64,000 nt of DNA, taken from NCBI GenBank assembly GCA_930367215.1, contig OV884059.1, forward strand, positions 5,914,945-5,978,944, in the 5' to 3' direction. Position numbers and translations under genes: made by a program. Below the pieces are notes generated by a model. The model had not been told where the DNA came from and did not search any database. It was given only the letters and a program-made list of their open reading frames with translations. The stretch's first letter is position 1, and each line of letters begins with the position of its first letter. Source of the DNA: Pollenia angustigena. Its lineage: Eukaryota > Arthropoda > Insecta > Diptera > Polleniidae. Shown here piece by piece: positions 33,887-47,200 of the stretch.

Positions 33887-34340
33887 TAACGATGTCCGTC
33901 CGGCTGGCTGTCCATGTAACATTGTGCGCAAAGTACAGGTCGCAATTTTGGAGATAATTTAATAAAATTTGGCACATAGGTTCATATTGGCACAAGAACC
34001 AAGCCTATTGAAAATGGGCCAAATCGTAGGACCACGAGGGGAGAGAGGGGGCAATTTCTGCCTCTCAGAAACTATCAAACCGATTTTAATGAAATTTAAA
34101 ACATAGATAGATCCTTGTTTGTACGGACACATAAGCTACACATTTTTATAAAAATTGGACCACGAGGGGAGATGGGGGCAATATTTTCCACTCAGAAGCT
34201 ATCAAACCGATTTTAATGAAGTTTAAAACATAGATAGATCCCTATTCATATAGCCATACACTCCCGAAAATTTGTTTTTAAATACTGTGGTATAGGGTAT
34301 CATATAGTCGGGCTTGACAGACTATACTTTCTTACTTGTT

Positions 34341-34840
34341 AATATTCGTTAAGTTTTGCTTAAATTTTTTTTGCTTCCTGTTAAAAGGCCATGCAAAATG
34401 TTATTTCTTAAAATCTTTTTTCATACACTATTTTTCAATCTTGTTGTTTAATTTCTTTTAAGTAAAAAAAAAAAAATTATATATGTATCATATTTTAACA
34501 TATCTCTAGTAAGAGTTTCACATGTATTAAATTTTTATTTGCAGCTTCTAAATGCCATTATTATTTTTAGACAAAAATTTTACTTTTCTTTTTATTTTGA
34601 GGAGTTAGGCCTTTTAGCTTCTTACACATCCATATACAAAAACATTTTTTCTGGAATGTATTTTATAAAATTTACGACATTTTGGGCACTTTTTTTGTAT
34701 TTCTTAACAAATAAGATTTTTTTTTAATATAAAGTAAAGAAATTTCCTCATATTTGTTTTTAACTTGTTTTATTTTAATAATTTCCCAATATATTTGGTC
34801 AACAACTCTATTAATCAAAAATTTTTTTTAACATTTGCAG
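34341..34840. other. Region upstream of the ZP gene's first recognised exon
   Basis: A+T-rich. It ends in a strong polypyrimidine acceptor (TTTTTTTTAACATTTGCAG at 34822-34840), which suggests that a leader exon exists further upstream. Confidence 0.4.
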
Positions 34841-35220
34841 ATGTAATTTTACTGGTAGCAGAAGTGTTAAATGATTGACCGACCACACTATTAACGCCAG
34901 CTGCTGACATTTAGTGGGGGAAAAGTTATTTATATAAAGAAATCAATTAAAAAATCCTGTCTTTTAAAAAGGCAATCAAGCAAGAAATTACTAAAATAAC
35001 CAACAAGATAAAAAAACAAAAACTTCTTTAAGAACGTTGACTTCAAAAAAAAAAAAAAAAAAAAAAACAGTTAAATGACTGACATTAAAAGCATAAAAAG
35101 TTATATTACAACATTATATGTAACTTACAAAAGTAAATTATAAAAATAAACTACAAAAACACTTAAAGTGAATAAGCAAATTTTGCATAACAATTAACGA
35201 AACCAGAAACTTAACAAAAA
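34841..35220 (+). other. Probable 5' UTR of the ZP gene with a start-stop uORF
   Basis: Following the acceptor at 34839-34840, the exon would open with ATGTAA, a minimal start-stop upstream ORF, and hold further upstream ATGs before the coding start at 35221. A 23-A run is at 35047-35069. The 5' border is inferred from the acceptor only. Confidence 0.4.
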
Positions 35221-38200
35221 ATGCCTAAATTATGTTTAATATTCTTAATAATAAGCTGTAATGTTTTCTCACCGTCCCTATCACAAAACGTTGTCGTTAC
35301 CAATCTACCCCAACCGTTAGTTTCAGCCTCTGAAGCCACTCTTCTTACCACAGCTCCGCTGGTAGAAGAATCACTTAAAAAATTTAAATTAAATGAGGAC
35401 GTCAATGAAATTCCTTTAGAAGAAGCTGAAGTATCAAATGTTTCTAAAATCGGAAAAAATAGAATGAACAAAACGCGCTTTAAAATCGCCAAAGTTTATA
35501 CAAACTGTACACGTGAAATGTTTGAAATGCGTGTTGAATTAAATCGCCCATTTCATGGTCTTTTATATGCCAAAGACTTTCCCCACGAGTGTAGGGCTCG
35601 AGGTACTTCAGAAACTAATATAACTTTGCAATTACCTACTTCAGGTTGTGGTGTAAGGGTAGAGCCTAGACATGATGGTTCTATGGAATTATCGGTGCGT
35701 ATTATGATGCAAATGGAAGAGAAATTAAGACAAAGTTCAGATATTTTGAAGACCGTTAAATGTAAATTACCTTTAACAGCAATGGGCATGTTTTTGGCCG
35801 GGGTGGAAGGGAAAAGTAAAAATGGTTTGAGGTAAGTTTAAAAGTTAAAAATTTAACTAATCACGAAAACTACTTATAATTTTTGCTTTATGTTCATCTC
35901 TTAATATTTAAATTTAACAAAAACTTATTTACTTTAACAGTTTTTATCTCTTTTAATTAATCATTTCCTTCTTATATTCTCCATTAATTTAATTTGTAGA
36001 CATGGTCGCATGCAAACTGCAAATCTATTTTTGCTTAAACCACCACAATCCAAACAACAATTAAATATTTCTAATATGGAAACAACACATTTACCACCCT
36101 CAACATTGCATATGCCAACACAACAACAACATCAATTCACTAATGCACACTCATCACAAACACCTCGCGTGCGCATTTGGCTTGAATTGGGCGGACCTGA
36201 TGGTTCCGGTTCAGTTGTTGTAGGCCAAGCAACAACACTGACTGTACGTGCTATTGTTCCTGGTACTATGGGCGTACGTATTGTGGATTGCGCTGCTTTA
36301 GATGGCTTAGGAGACTCCACACAACAGCTATTAGATGAACGGGGTTGTTCCATAGATGAACAGGTAGGTGGAGAATTTATTTATAATTTCAACAAGTAAC
36401 GGCCATTTTCACCAAGTTCGGTTATAATTAACTATCGGTTATAGCTGTCAAAACATATTGTTAACCGGAACTTTAATTGAAAGTTAGTTTTAACCGAACT
36501 TGGTGAAAATGGCCGTAAGAGTGTTAATTTCGGCTCTGCCGAATCAAATATACACTTCACCATGGTGCGATAAGAACAGAAAGTAATATAAAAACCGTTA
36601 TTGAAATAAAAATAAATCTGTTTTGTGCCACGCCCACATTTTGTCGGACGTCGTGTGTTGATAACCGAGATTCTGTACCTAAAGTGGAAACTTTGGCTCT
36701 TGCCGTTCTCTAGATATACAAAAAACTTAAATGTCTTTGTTTGAGAAGTGTCACGCCCACCTATCTAATCCCGCCCACATTTTGTGGGATGTTGTGTATT
36801 AATAGCCAATATGCTTGTATATAATTCGGAAACTTTGGCTCTCGCAGTTCTTCAGAAATACAGAAATCTATAATTTCTTTGTACGGGAAGTGCAACGCCC
36901 ACTTCTCCAAAGTTCATTGCCGTTCCTTTGTATACCTTCTTTAGTTAATAGAATTTCTGTAATAATTAAGGGCGCATAACATTGTTTAAACTAAAGCATT
37001 TGGGAAACTACTTCAATATTTAGGAAACTACTTCAATATAAGATCCTCTACTTCAATATTTAGGAAACTACTTCAATATAAGATTCTCTACAGTTTTTAA
37101 GTATAGTTGCATTTTCGATATTGGAACAGAATGACAAGAACTCATATCACGTAATACCAATACATATAGATTCCATTTGCGTTAAAAATTGTTTCTTGAC
37201 TAAAAACAACGAGTTTTCAAATTACACTTGATATACAACAAAATTACCCACGGCTGAAAAATTTACACCCAATTAGAGTAATTACACACTAAGGGGCAAC
37301 CCTGATGCATATGTTTGTGCGTGTAAAGCGCTGCTTTCGCTGATGCAAACTATGCCAGAAACATACAGCTTATACTTGCGCTGAGGGTTATGTAAATTTA
37401 CATTTGAGTAATTGTCTTCCACATAAATTCTAATAAAAAATTTGTATTTAATAAATAAAAATAAAAAAATATAACTAAATCCCTCCAACTTTTTACATAT
37501 TTAAGTATATCTTTAGCTTTAATATTTTCTTATCGTAAGCAATCGGTTTTTGGTATTAAATGGGTTAACTTGGAAAAAAAAGATTGTTAAAACAACAATG
37601 GCTAATAATAGTGTTACTTCTAATAATTAAATTTTCATTACAAAGGACTTGAGAGCATTTAAATGCATAAAAATTGGCTTAAACCTTTTTTATGGGGTTT
37701 TTTTTATTATGTTGGAAACCCTGTAATTGTTTTAACCACTTGCCAATTATTTTAGCTTTCTAACACCTAAATTTCTTGTTAGGATGAGACACACTCATCA
37801 TACTCACATGTGTGCAAAATTTTATTAGGTCAAACATTTGTGCATTGTATGCAAGTCTTAAATGCAAGACTGTCAGTCGTTTTAAAACTGTAACATCTTT
37901 GCCATACAACTTTCTCTTCCTTGACTTAACAACAAAACGAAAAACGTCAGCACCTGTTCTTTTCTACTATGTATACTATTCTTTTATAAGAAATTATATA
38001 GATTTTAATCTTTAGTTTTTTTTTATAATTTTATATTTTTAAACATCTTTTGTAAACGGAAAAATTATACAGGCAGCTTCCGTTTAAGCAAAAATTGTTT
38101 ATGCTTAGCAAGTAATATAGACTCAGCATTTTTATTATTATAAAAATAATTTTAGTAACATCACCTATTGTTTTCTGTTGGGGAGTTTAAAAATGTTGTT

Positions 38201-41200
38201 TGGCTAAAAAAAAACTAACAAAAAATAATGAAAAAAGAAAAATTTTCAAAACAACTTCTTCCAGCTAAGAAATTTACCTAATTTGTTTGAGATATAATTT
38301 TTTTCATTGATTTATTGTACTCAATTGATAAAAAAAAAACACAAGAAACTTTAGAAAATAAAAAACTTTCATTTTTCATAAATTAATGTGACTTAAATCA
38401 ATTAGAAATAAAAACCATTAGAATTAAAAAAAAAAGTTTTTTACAGGCCTGTTCTGAAACTCACTTTTACTCAAATCACGTGATTTCAAATCACATGTGC
38501 CTACCAAAATCACACGGGTGATATTTTAGTGTCCCGTTTTTGTGTGTTTTGGTGAGATCTTCAATTGTCGAAAGCACACCGAGAAACACAAAAACGGTAT
38601 GCCTCTCAGAACACCAAAAAATCACACGTGTGATTTCAAAAGCACGTGATTTTTAGAACAGGCCCGTTAGTGTGCTTTTGTACAATTTAAAAAAATTTAT
38701 TTTTTTTTATTTTAAGCCATATTTGTTGTTTTAGATTTTTGTATTGAAAAGTTATCTTGTTGTTTACAATGATACCATATAATCAAATAAGATGTTGTTT
38801 TACTCGTAATAGAAACAACAGGTTTATGCTTTAACTTGAACTTCAGTAAATAAAGAATGCTTGTGGAAATGGGGGAAATGAGTTTAAACCGTTTGTTTTT
38901 TGTTAAATGATTGGTACTTGTTCTAGGCAACGTTTAGCAAAAGATAATGATGTTGTTGGCTAGTTTTGAAGCATAAAAGAGAAAAAGTAATTTCTTGTGA
39001 ATGGAAATTTTAAAATATTTTATATGTATATTAATCTACATTGGCATATGTAAAAACATATTATACAATATTTTAAAAATATAAATAAATTAAAATGAAT
39101 TTTTCTTAATTATACCCACACCACAATAGTGGAGAGGGTATTATGCATTTGTGCTGATGTGTGTAACGCCTTAAAATATTGGTCCTAAAGTATACCGATC
39201 GACTCAGAATCACTTTCTGAGTCGAACTAACGATGTCCGTCCGGCTGGCTGTCCATGTAACCTTGTGCGCAAAGTACAGGTCGCAATTGTAGAGATAATT
39301 TGATCAAATTTGGGACATAGGTTCTTATTGGCACAGGGACCAAGCCTATTGAAAATGGGCCAAATCGTAGGACCACGAGGGAAGATAGGGGGAAATTTCT
39401 TCCTCTCAGAAACTATCAAACCGATTTTAATGAAATTTAAAACATACATAGAACCATATCTTTATGGACACAAAAGGGATGCATTTTTTAAAAAATCGGA
39501 CCACGAGGGGAGATAGGGCCAATTTCAGCCTCTCAAACCGATTTTAATGAAATTCAAAACATAGATAGATCCATATCTATATGGACACATAAGCTATACA
39601 GTTTTTAAAAAATAGGACCACAAGGGGAGGTAGGGGGCAATGTAGCCTCTCACAAACTTTTAAACCGATTTTAATGACTTTTATAAACATAGATAAATCC
39701 ATATTTATATGGACATATAAGCATGATGTGTTTTTTAATACTGTGGTGTAGGGTATCATATGGTCGGGCTTGACCGACTTTACTTTTTTACTTGTTTTTA
39801 TTGTAATTTTTTCGCAAAAGATCAAAATGTAAACAAGAAAGACTTTAGAAAGAAACTTTTAATGAGAGCAAGTTTTGTTAACTGTGAAATAGAACAACTG
39901 TACTTTAACTAGAAAAGACTAAAGACAGAAACTTCATATTAAAGTCATCCTTTCACCAACTGTGGTACCAAGTTTTATACTAGGGGGTAACGAAACGCTA
40001 CCGATACTCAAAAAGAGCTTGAGTTTGAATTTAAGTCTAAATTAACAAAACTCAAGTAGAGTAATAATTTTATAAAAGTTTCAAGCGTTTTAATCTTTTG
40101 AGTCCTGGTTGACATTCTCATGGAAATGCCCATGTGTAAGTTTTTTTTTAAAATCCACTGGCAACACTGTTCGATAGTGTAAAACGGGCTTAAGATATTT
40201 TTGTTGTCTTGTTATTATTACCGAAATACGCAATAAATATATTAATTTTATATACGTAAAATACATAAATTTACTATTTATTTAAGGAATATTTTAAAAT
40301 GTAACTTTTGACAAAAAAAAACTAACTTTTTGAAAGAAAAGCGTTTATTTTTTTATTCTTACTCTGGCAACACTGATCGTATAGGCAAAAAGGAGTTTCG
40401 TTACTTCCCTTATATTGTCGTAAAGCACCATACAAATAAAAAAAAAAGACTTAAATTCCCAACTATAACATGCTTAAATTGGCATTTGAGAGACTTTGTG
40501 TTAATTTTTGACAGAAGCTTAAGCAAGCTTATGCATATTATAGTTGGGCCTTAAGAAACAAACTTTTAATACGAGTTTATGTAGAACAGAGTTGCAGAAT
40601 TGTTTTTAACGTAAAGAACGACCTAAGTCACCAAAATTAACAGGTTTAAAACAGAATTATAAAAAGTTTATGCGTCATTTATGATAATAATAACTTAATT
40701 ATCTTAAATTTATGGATTTTTTTTTAGAAAATTTCTTTTTTTACTGCTAACAGCTTATATGTTTCTTGATATGGATGAAAATTTTTTTAATTGACTTGCT
40801 TCAAGTTTTTGTTTTTTTTTTATTATTATATTGCACTTTATTGTAGTAAATTTTCTAATGTTTACTTTAATCAAGCTTTGATTGTTTTTTTTTTATCTTA
40901 TCGCATTAATTATAGGTATTTAAATGTTTGTTACTTAAATTTTGAATAACAGTTTAGTTGGTTCTGCTAATACATACATACTTAAAAACTCATTCAAAAC
41001 AATTAAGTTGTATTCATCTTTTAAAAGTTGTATTTAAAAGAACTGAGAAAAAGATGTTAGAAGTAGCATAATCATAACATTAGTAGAAGAGGCAAAAAGC
41101 AAAAACACAAGTAAAAAACAGTTTTCTGCATAGTTGACTAGATTATGAGGTCACAACAATTAGCCAAGAGTGAAGAACAAACAAATAGCAAACAAACACT

Positions 41201-44200
41201 TTTCAAGAACTAACTCTTGTAACTACTTATAAAGTATAGCACTCACTGTATATTTGCATTTTGACATAGTTTTGATTTCAACAAAAATAATAAAATTTAC
41301 ATAGTCTTAGTTTGTTAACTGATAAAAAGAAGTCCCCCATTAAAACTTTTGTCTTGCATTTTTTTCTCTTAGAATCAAATTTAAAAATAAAAGAAAAATG
41401 GTAGCAGCAGTTTCTATTTGAAAACGATGGAATATAGGCCAACAAATTATTTTCATATTTCTTTGATTTCATCAGTCATCTATGTATTTTTATAAATGGT
41501 AAATAAATTTAAAACAAATTACAATGCCTTTCTTGTTTTTAAATTAAGAAGCTCTGTTAAAATACAACAAACTACTAATTTGCATTTTTATTTGAATGTT
41601 GAGCTAGGAATTTTATTTAAATAATTTTATGGCACAATAAAATCAAAAGAACTATTTTTTTTTTTGTTGTTCATCAAGTGAAACGCATAAATTAAATTGT
41701 TGTTTAGATTATTTTAATCTTTCCCTTTCATTTCGCTTAGATTAAGTTTCTAATTTATGTATATTTTTCGTGTGCTTTGTAAAAGCGAAACTTGTCTTTT
41801 ACTTCGTATATTATACCGTTAGGCATTTTAAAGTGTAAAAGGTCATTTTGCTATGGTTAATTATGATTAAAAATAAATGATAACAATCATAAGGAAATAA
41901 ATAATGTAAAACAATGTCAACGTTTTATTTTCTTGTTTGTTTGTTTTTTGCTATTGTTTGTTACTAAGTAGCATTATTAAGTTTAACAAGTGATGGATAA
42001 TAATGATAGGTTTAGTAAAAATGTGTAGCTAACAATCTGAGTAAATAAAGTGTGATCCATTTAGATTTTCTTTAAATAAATAAATCACTTAAAATAGAAC
42101 TAGATGGCGGAATATTTATTATCGCGCGTAAGATCAATCTTTGATATTTAATTTCTTTTTAATAATTGTCCATTCTGAAGGTCCGATTTTCGTCCGTGTG
42201 TGTGTCATAGCTGAAACCAAATGTTGCCGGCAACACGGACTTTAAATTCAGGCAACAAAAAATCCTATATCATTGTTTGGTAGCGCTCGTTATTGGTAGT
42301 TATGTTCTGCCATGGTTTGCACCAACACTCTTGTTGCAGCTGCAATATTCTTCTAACTATGGGCTTGAACTTGATGTGGTTAGGACAATAAAATTCATGT
42401 CTTCCGTAAGCGATAAGGTAAGCGAAAGTTTTTATTTCTCCCTTACAATCTTGCTGCATTGGAAGCTCCATTTGTTATAGTGTAATTTTTCACGTTTGTC
42501 AACATTTCTTACAGAAATAGTACTCAATACAAAATTGAGCTTCCAGCGAAGCAGATTTGTAGGGGAGAAACGGAAAAGTTTCGCTTACCATATAGCTTAC
42601 AGAAGACATGAATTTTATGTGGCGTGTTCCCAATTTGAAGCAATTCATTTTTGATACAAAAAGCGCTTTATTCAGCGCATATAAAAATTGGTGAATATAA
42701 TGATCAGCTTTTCACACTGTATTTTTTGCAGCGTATAAATTTGCGCTTACTTTTTAAAATTTCTTGTTAGTGTTTGGCAAAACAAGAAAATTTTTTATTG
42801 GGTAGTTGCTCCATTTTCAGAATCTAGTCCAAAAAATATTTTATGCAGCTGCTCTGCATATAAAATTAATAAGTTTTTTGAAGCAAGTGGGAACCACTTT
42901 TATATAAAATTAATCTGGGTCTTTAAAAAATTAAAAATTGTGTACGTTTTTACTCCTTTTCTTTTACCAGTTCGAAATTTCAGAGCATCAAACATTAAAC
43001 AGTGCTTTACATATCAGATTTGAATTAACATCGATTTTCCCGCGATTTTTTCCTGAAAAATGTGAAACATTCCGAGATTTTGGCCTAAAAGCAAAAATAA
43101 AATAATACATAAGCAAAATAAAATAAATAAACTTAAATTAAATAAAAGGGTCTCGGTTTTGATTAAATATCCGTAATTTAAGTATTCATTGTGTGCTCCT
43201 CCTCCGTTGTTACGTTAGTGTCATTAAAAAAGCGACGGTTAGAGTACAAAGGTGACTCGACCTTTTATATTGTTAGCGTACTATTTAGTTAATACAGTTT
43301 TTTTTCATTTGTTACATTTTGTTAAATTTGACTTTACACTCATTTTTTCATTTACTTTAAAAAGGATTGTTTGTGTCTTAAGTCTTTTTTGTTTACATTT
43401 TGTTTTCTGGACTGTTTAAGAGTTTAACAGCAATTTTTATTTAAAATAACAATAAACAATAGTTATTTGAATGAAAATACTGTAGTTATAATCAGTTTTT
43501 GTTTATATTTTAGTGTATTTTAAAACAAATTGTTAAATTTAAAGAAAAATACTGGAAGTTGTAAATTTTTCAAAGTTTTACTAAATTCCACTGAATTTTT
43601 TAAAACATTAAAAACAATTTTACTCAAAATATTATTATTTTAAAAACAAAATTGCATAAAATTATAAACAGAAAAGTTATAAATTTAATTATAATACATA
43701 CATACATAGGAAAACAGTTAAATTAACCACTTTATCGCTCTCAAACACGCATTATTTGCTGTGGGTGGCTATAATTGCCACCCGTACACATATAAGTGAT
43801 GTTATTCAATATTTTATTTAAATACACAAAAATCATTCATGTGGAATAGACACATTTACACTTTCGCTTTCTATGCATTAATTTTTGCTTTAGCATGTTA
43901 CTTATCATCATCATCAAGCTCTTTTATAAAATATAACTTTGTAAACCTCGTTTTATTTAATATTTAATTGAAATAATTGAAGAAAATGTTTGAATTAAAA
44001 AAAAAAAAAACTGCAATATTTTCTTATTTAAAGTTTAATGAACTCAAAAAAGGTGCTTTCTGGTATTTTAACAGAAAAAATATAAATATAAGACAATGAA
44101 ATCATTATTTTTTTTAATTTGATCTTAATAAATAATTGAATTCTTGGTTTATTGCCTTGTTAAATATTAAAATTAGAAATTAGAAAACTAAACAGTATTA

Positions 44201-47200
44201 AATTTTTTGAGTTTGGTGTCTAATCTTAATGATTTTCTTAAAGTTTAATTTTTTATAACAAAAGACTGACTGCTTGTTTTTGTAATAAAATTAAAAATAT
44301 GCGTTTGGGAATTTACATTGAAACAACTCAAATTTCTTTTTGTTTTCAATATAATATATATTCCAAACGACAATTTTAATTTTTATTCCAAAAACAGGCA
44401 GTAAATAACAAAAACAAAATTAAAATGTTTTTTTTTTTTAAATAATATATTAAAGTTGTTAATAAAAATTCTGAAACTTTTCTTTTTTTTTTTTATATAA
44501 TAATATAGTTTAAGACAAAGAGTCACAATAGATAATCTTAAAAACATAAATTCACATTAAAAATCTTAAAACAATTTTCTAACAATAAACACAAATTTTG
44601 TTATAACTTTTTAACATCTAACCATAAAAAGATTTTTGTTTTTTAAAAGTAAAAGATTTAGAAAAATTTTAATTAGAAACAAGTAAGAAAGTATACGTAT
44701 AATTAGTCAAGTCCGGCCATTTAATACCCTACACCCCAGCATATAAAGACACATTTTCAAGAGTGTAATCTATTTAAGTAATTTTAAGAAAGGGGTTTAT
44801 ATGATACCTATGGTTAATATTGGACTAGCACTACATTTTGTTATGCCATAGTAAATATCGTAAAATTTATTTTTGCCAATTTGTATGTAAACACTAACGA
44901 TTATAAGGCCGTTATGGCATCAAAAGCTATTTTTGGGAGTAGAATTTGTTATTTATATTTAAAACTTGGCAACCTTGTCTATAGGGCATAAAACTATAAC
45001 ATCTAAAGCATTTCTTTTTTGTGTTGTATTACATCATATAGATATTATTTTACTGCATTTTTTATATCTATTTAGTTACGTACTTAATACCAGAAATTGA
45101 AACAACAAAACTGTAAATAATACATGTTTTGGAAAAGAAACACATAAATAAAAAAGTGTTGATGTCAAGTTCAATGTTTTCCCTGTATAATTATAAATGA
45201 AAGACAAAACTTTTTAATTTTTTTTCTTTCTCTATACCTACAAAAAAAAAAAAGGTGAACGATGAGGTGAATCTTAAAGTATGGTGTATATGTGACAATG
45301 AGTAGTTACAATTTAAAATACGCAAGGTAAATATTACCACACATCATTAAGATTTTATTAAAATCCTCGCCCTTCTTTCCCCTCTAAAAAATCTAGTTGT
45401 ATCAAATCAAAATAATAATAATAAAACCAGCTGTATAAGTGTATATTTTTTTCTGTCTTTGGGAAAATTTGAAAGATAACAACAAAAATTCATAACAATA
45501 ATAAAAGTGCTGATGGGAATTTTTCACATTATACTAATATATGTCGTCATATGAAATGCAAACGGCCGTAGCTACACTTTAATATACATTATAGGCTGTG
45601 TTAAGAAAAATACAAGCATTGTTGTATTTGAAATATAAAATGCATTCAATTCATGTATTTGAAATGCTTAGCACTTAGCAAATACGTAATAGTGAATCTT
45701 TCTAATACGCAATTTTTTTTGTGAAACTATTTATGTCCGTAGTCGCCAAAGAACTTAATGTATGAGACAACTTATTTGTTATTTATTAATAGTAAATTTT
45801 TCTTGTGAAAAGCTTTAAGCTTTGTTCACAATCAGAGCAACAATTTCGTTTTTCCTTCTATCTTCTATCCCAAAGTATTTCATATAATTTTCCTTTCATT
45901 CTATAAACAGAAATGTAACTAAAGTTTTTTTTTAAAAAGTTGAGTCAACTAGAACTTTAGCAACAATTTGTATGAAATTGTTTCTGAGGTTTAAAAGAAT
46001 TTTTTTTTAGTTTTGAATGACAATTTTAACATCATGTTGTAAAAAATAATATTAGATGCATAATATTGTTGTGGCTAAAATTTGCAAACTGTTTCTTAAT
46101 GCAAAATGTGTGTGGTTGCAAAAGAAATTGTTGCTCTATTATGAACACCAAGTGAAAATTTTTCTTTGATTGTGAACGAAGTTTAAGTATTTGAAATACC
46201 AAATACTCGATTGGCAGGCATTTCAAATACAAAAAATTTTAATAGGTATTTAAAATACAAGTACATTATAAATACGTATTGAAATATTGCCTAACTCATT
46301 TACAGGGAAAGTAAAAAACATTATAAAGTCAAAAATACAAACCTGTTGTGAAAATCGCGTTGTTTCAAATCACGTATGATTTTGTGGTTTTTTAAAACAC
46401 AACATTTTAATGTTTCTGCTTTCGGCAATTGAAAATCACATCGAAAAACACAAAAACCGAACACCATCCACGAGTGTTTTTAAAGGCCAGTTTACACGGT
46501 AATACAATGTATTACGACTTTGTAGAATCAAAATATTATGAAATTCTCTCCGTGTTTAAAAAAAAATAAAAATCTTTTGTAAGTATAGTTCATGTTTACA
46601 CGGATGGTAAAAGTAAAATCCAAAATAATAACAAAAAATCAGATGGTTGCAGTTTTAAATATTTACAAAAACAACATGAAAATTTCCTGAGTTGATTTTA
46701 GTTGTTTTTGTAATCGTATAAAAATGCTATCACCTTCAATATACTCTGTTAAAATACACCTCTGGTGTGATGAGAATACATAAGTTTCTAAAATGGTTTA
46801 GAAAAAAATCATTTACCGACTGCTTGTCAGATTTTGTATCCTTATTCTCTCTTACTCAATACATTTTCCTTTTACATGATAAGAATTTTCTCATTCTACA
46901 TAATCTTTCGACATGTCGTAATACATTGTATTACCGTGTAAACTGGCCTTAACAGGCACATGTGGCTTGAAATTACCTGATTTCAGAACAGGTTATTCAA
47001 TAAAACAGATGGAAATCAATTTAATTGACGTACATTTGCATTTCAGGTGATGACATGTATGTACTTATTGTTAATCAGATGTATTTGGTTTGTTTAATAA
47101 AAAGTTCACACAATTTATGTTAGCAGCTAAAGAAGAAATAGATAAACAATTAATTCCAAGCCATATTTCCGCAATAATGTTGAACAGTTATTAGGCTTAT

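Larger units (their letters stand above)
33107..34340 (+). mobile_element. DINE-1-like element (family B), interrupted
   Basis: It starts TTTACCCACACCACAATAGT and GGAGAGGGTATTATGC and ends GGTATCATATAGTCGGGCTT, TGACAGACTATACTTTCTTA and CTTGTT, the family B terminus with a hairpin like that of Drosophila DINE-1 (TAGTCGGG ... CGACTA). After the 5' part it is split by a 664-bp TAA-flanked element, then resumes at CGATGTCCGTCCGGCTGGCT. Internal CGGACCACGAGGGGAGA-like units repeat. Confidence 0.7.

Noticed and set aside
35211..35492. Minus-strand 93-codon frame at the ZP start
   Set aside because: It is antisense to ZP exon 1, which has a signal peptide, coding character and matching splice sites.
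42265..42471. 68-codon frame with several Cys
   Set aside because: It overlaps the left arm of the foldback element 42388-42619 and shows no family resemblance.
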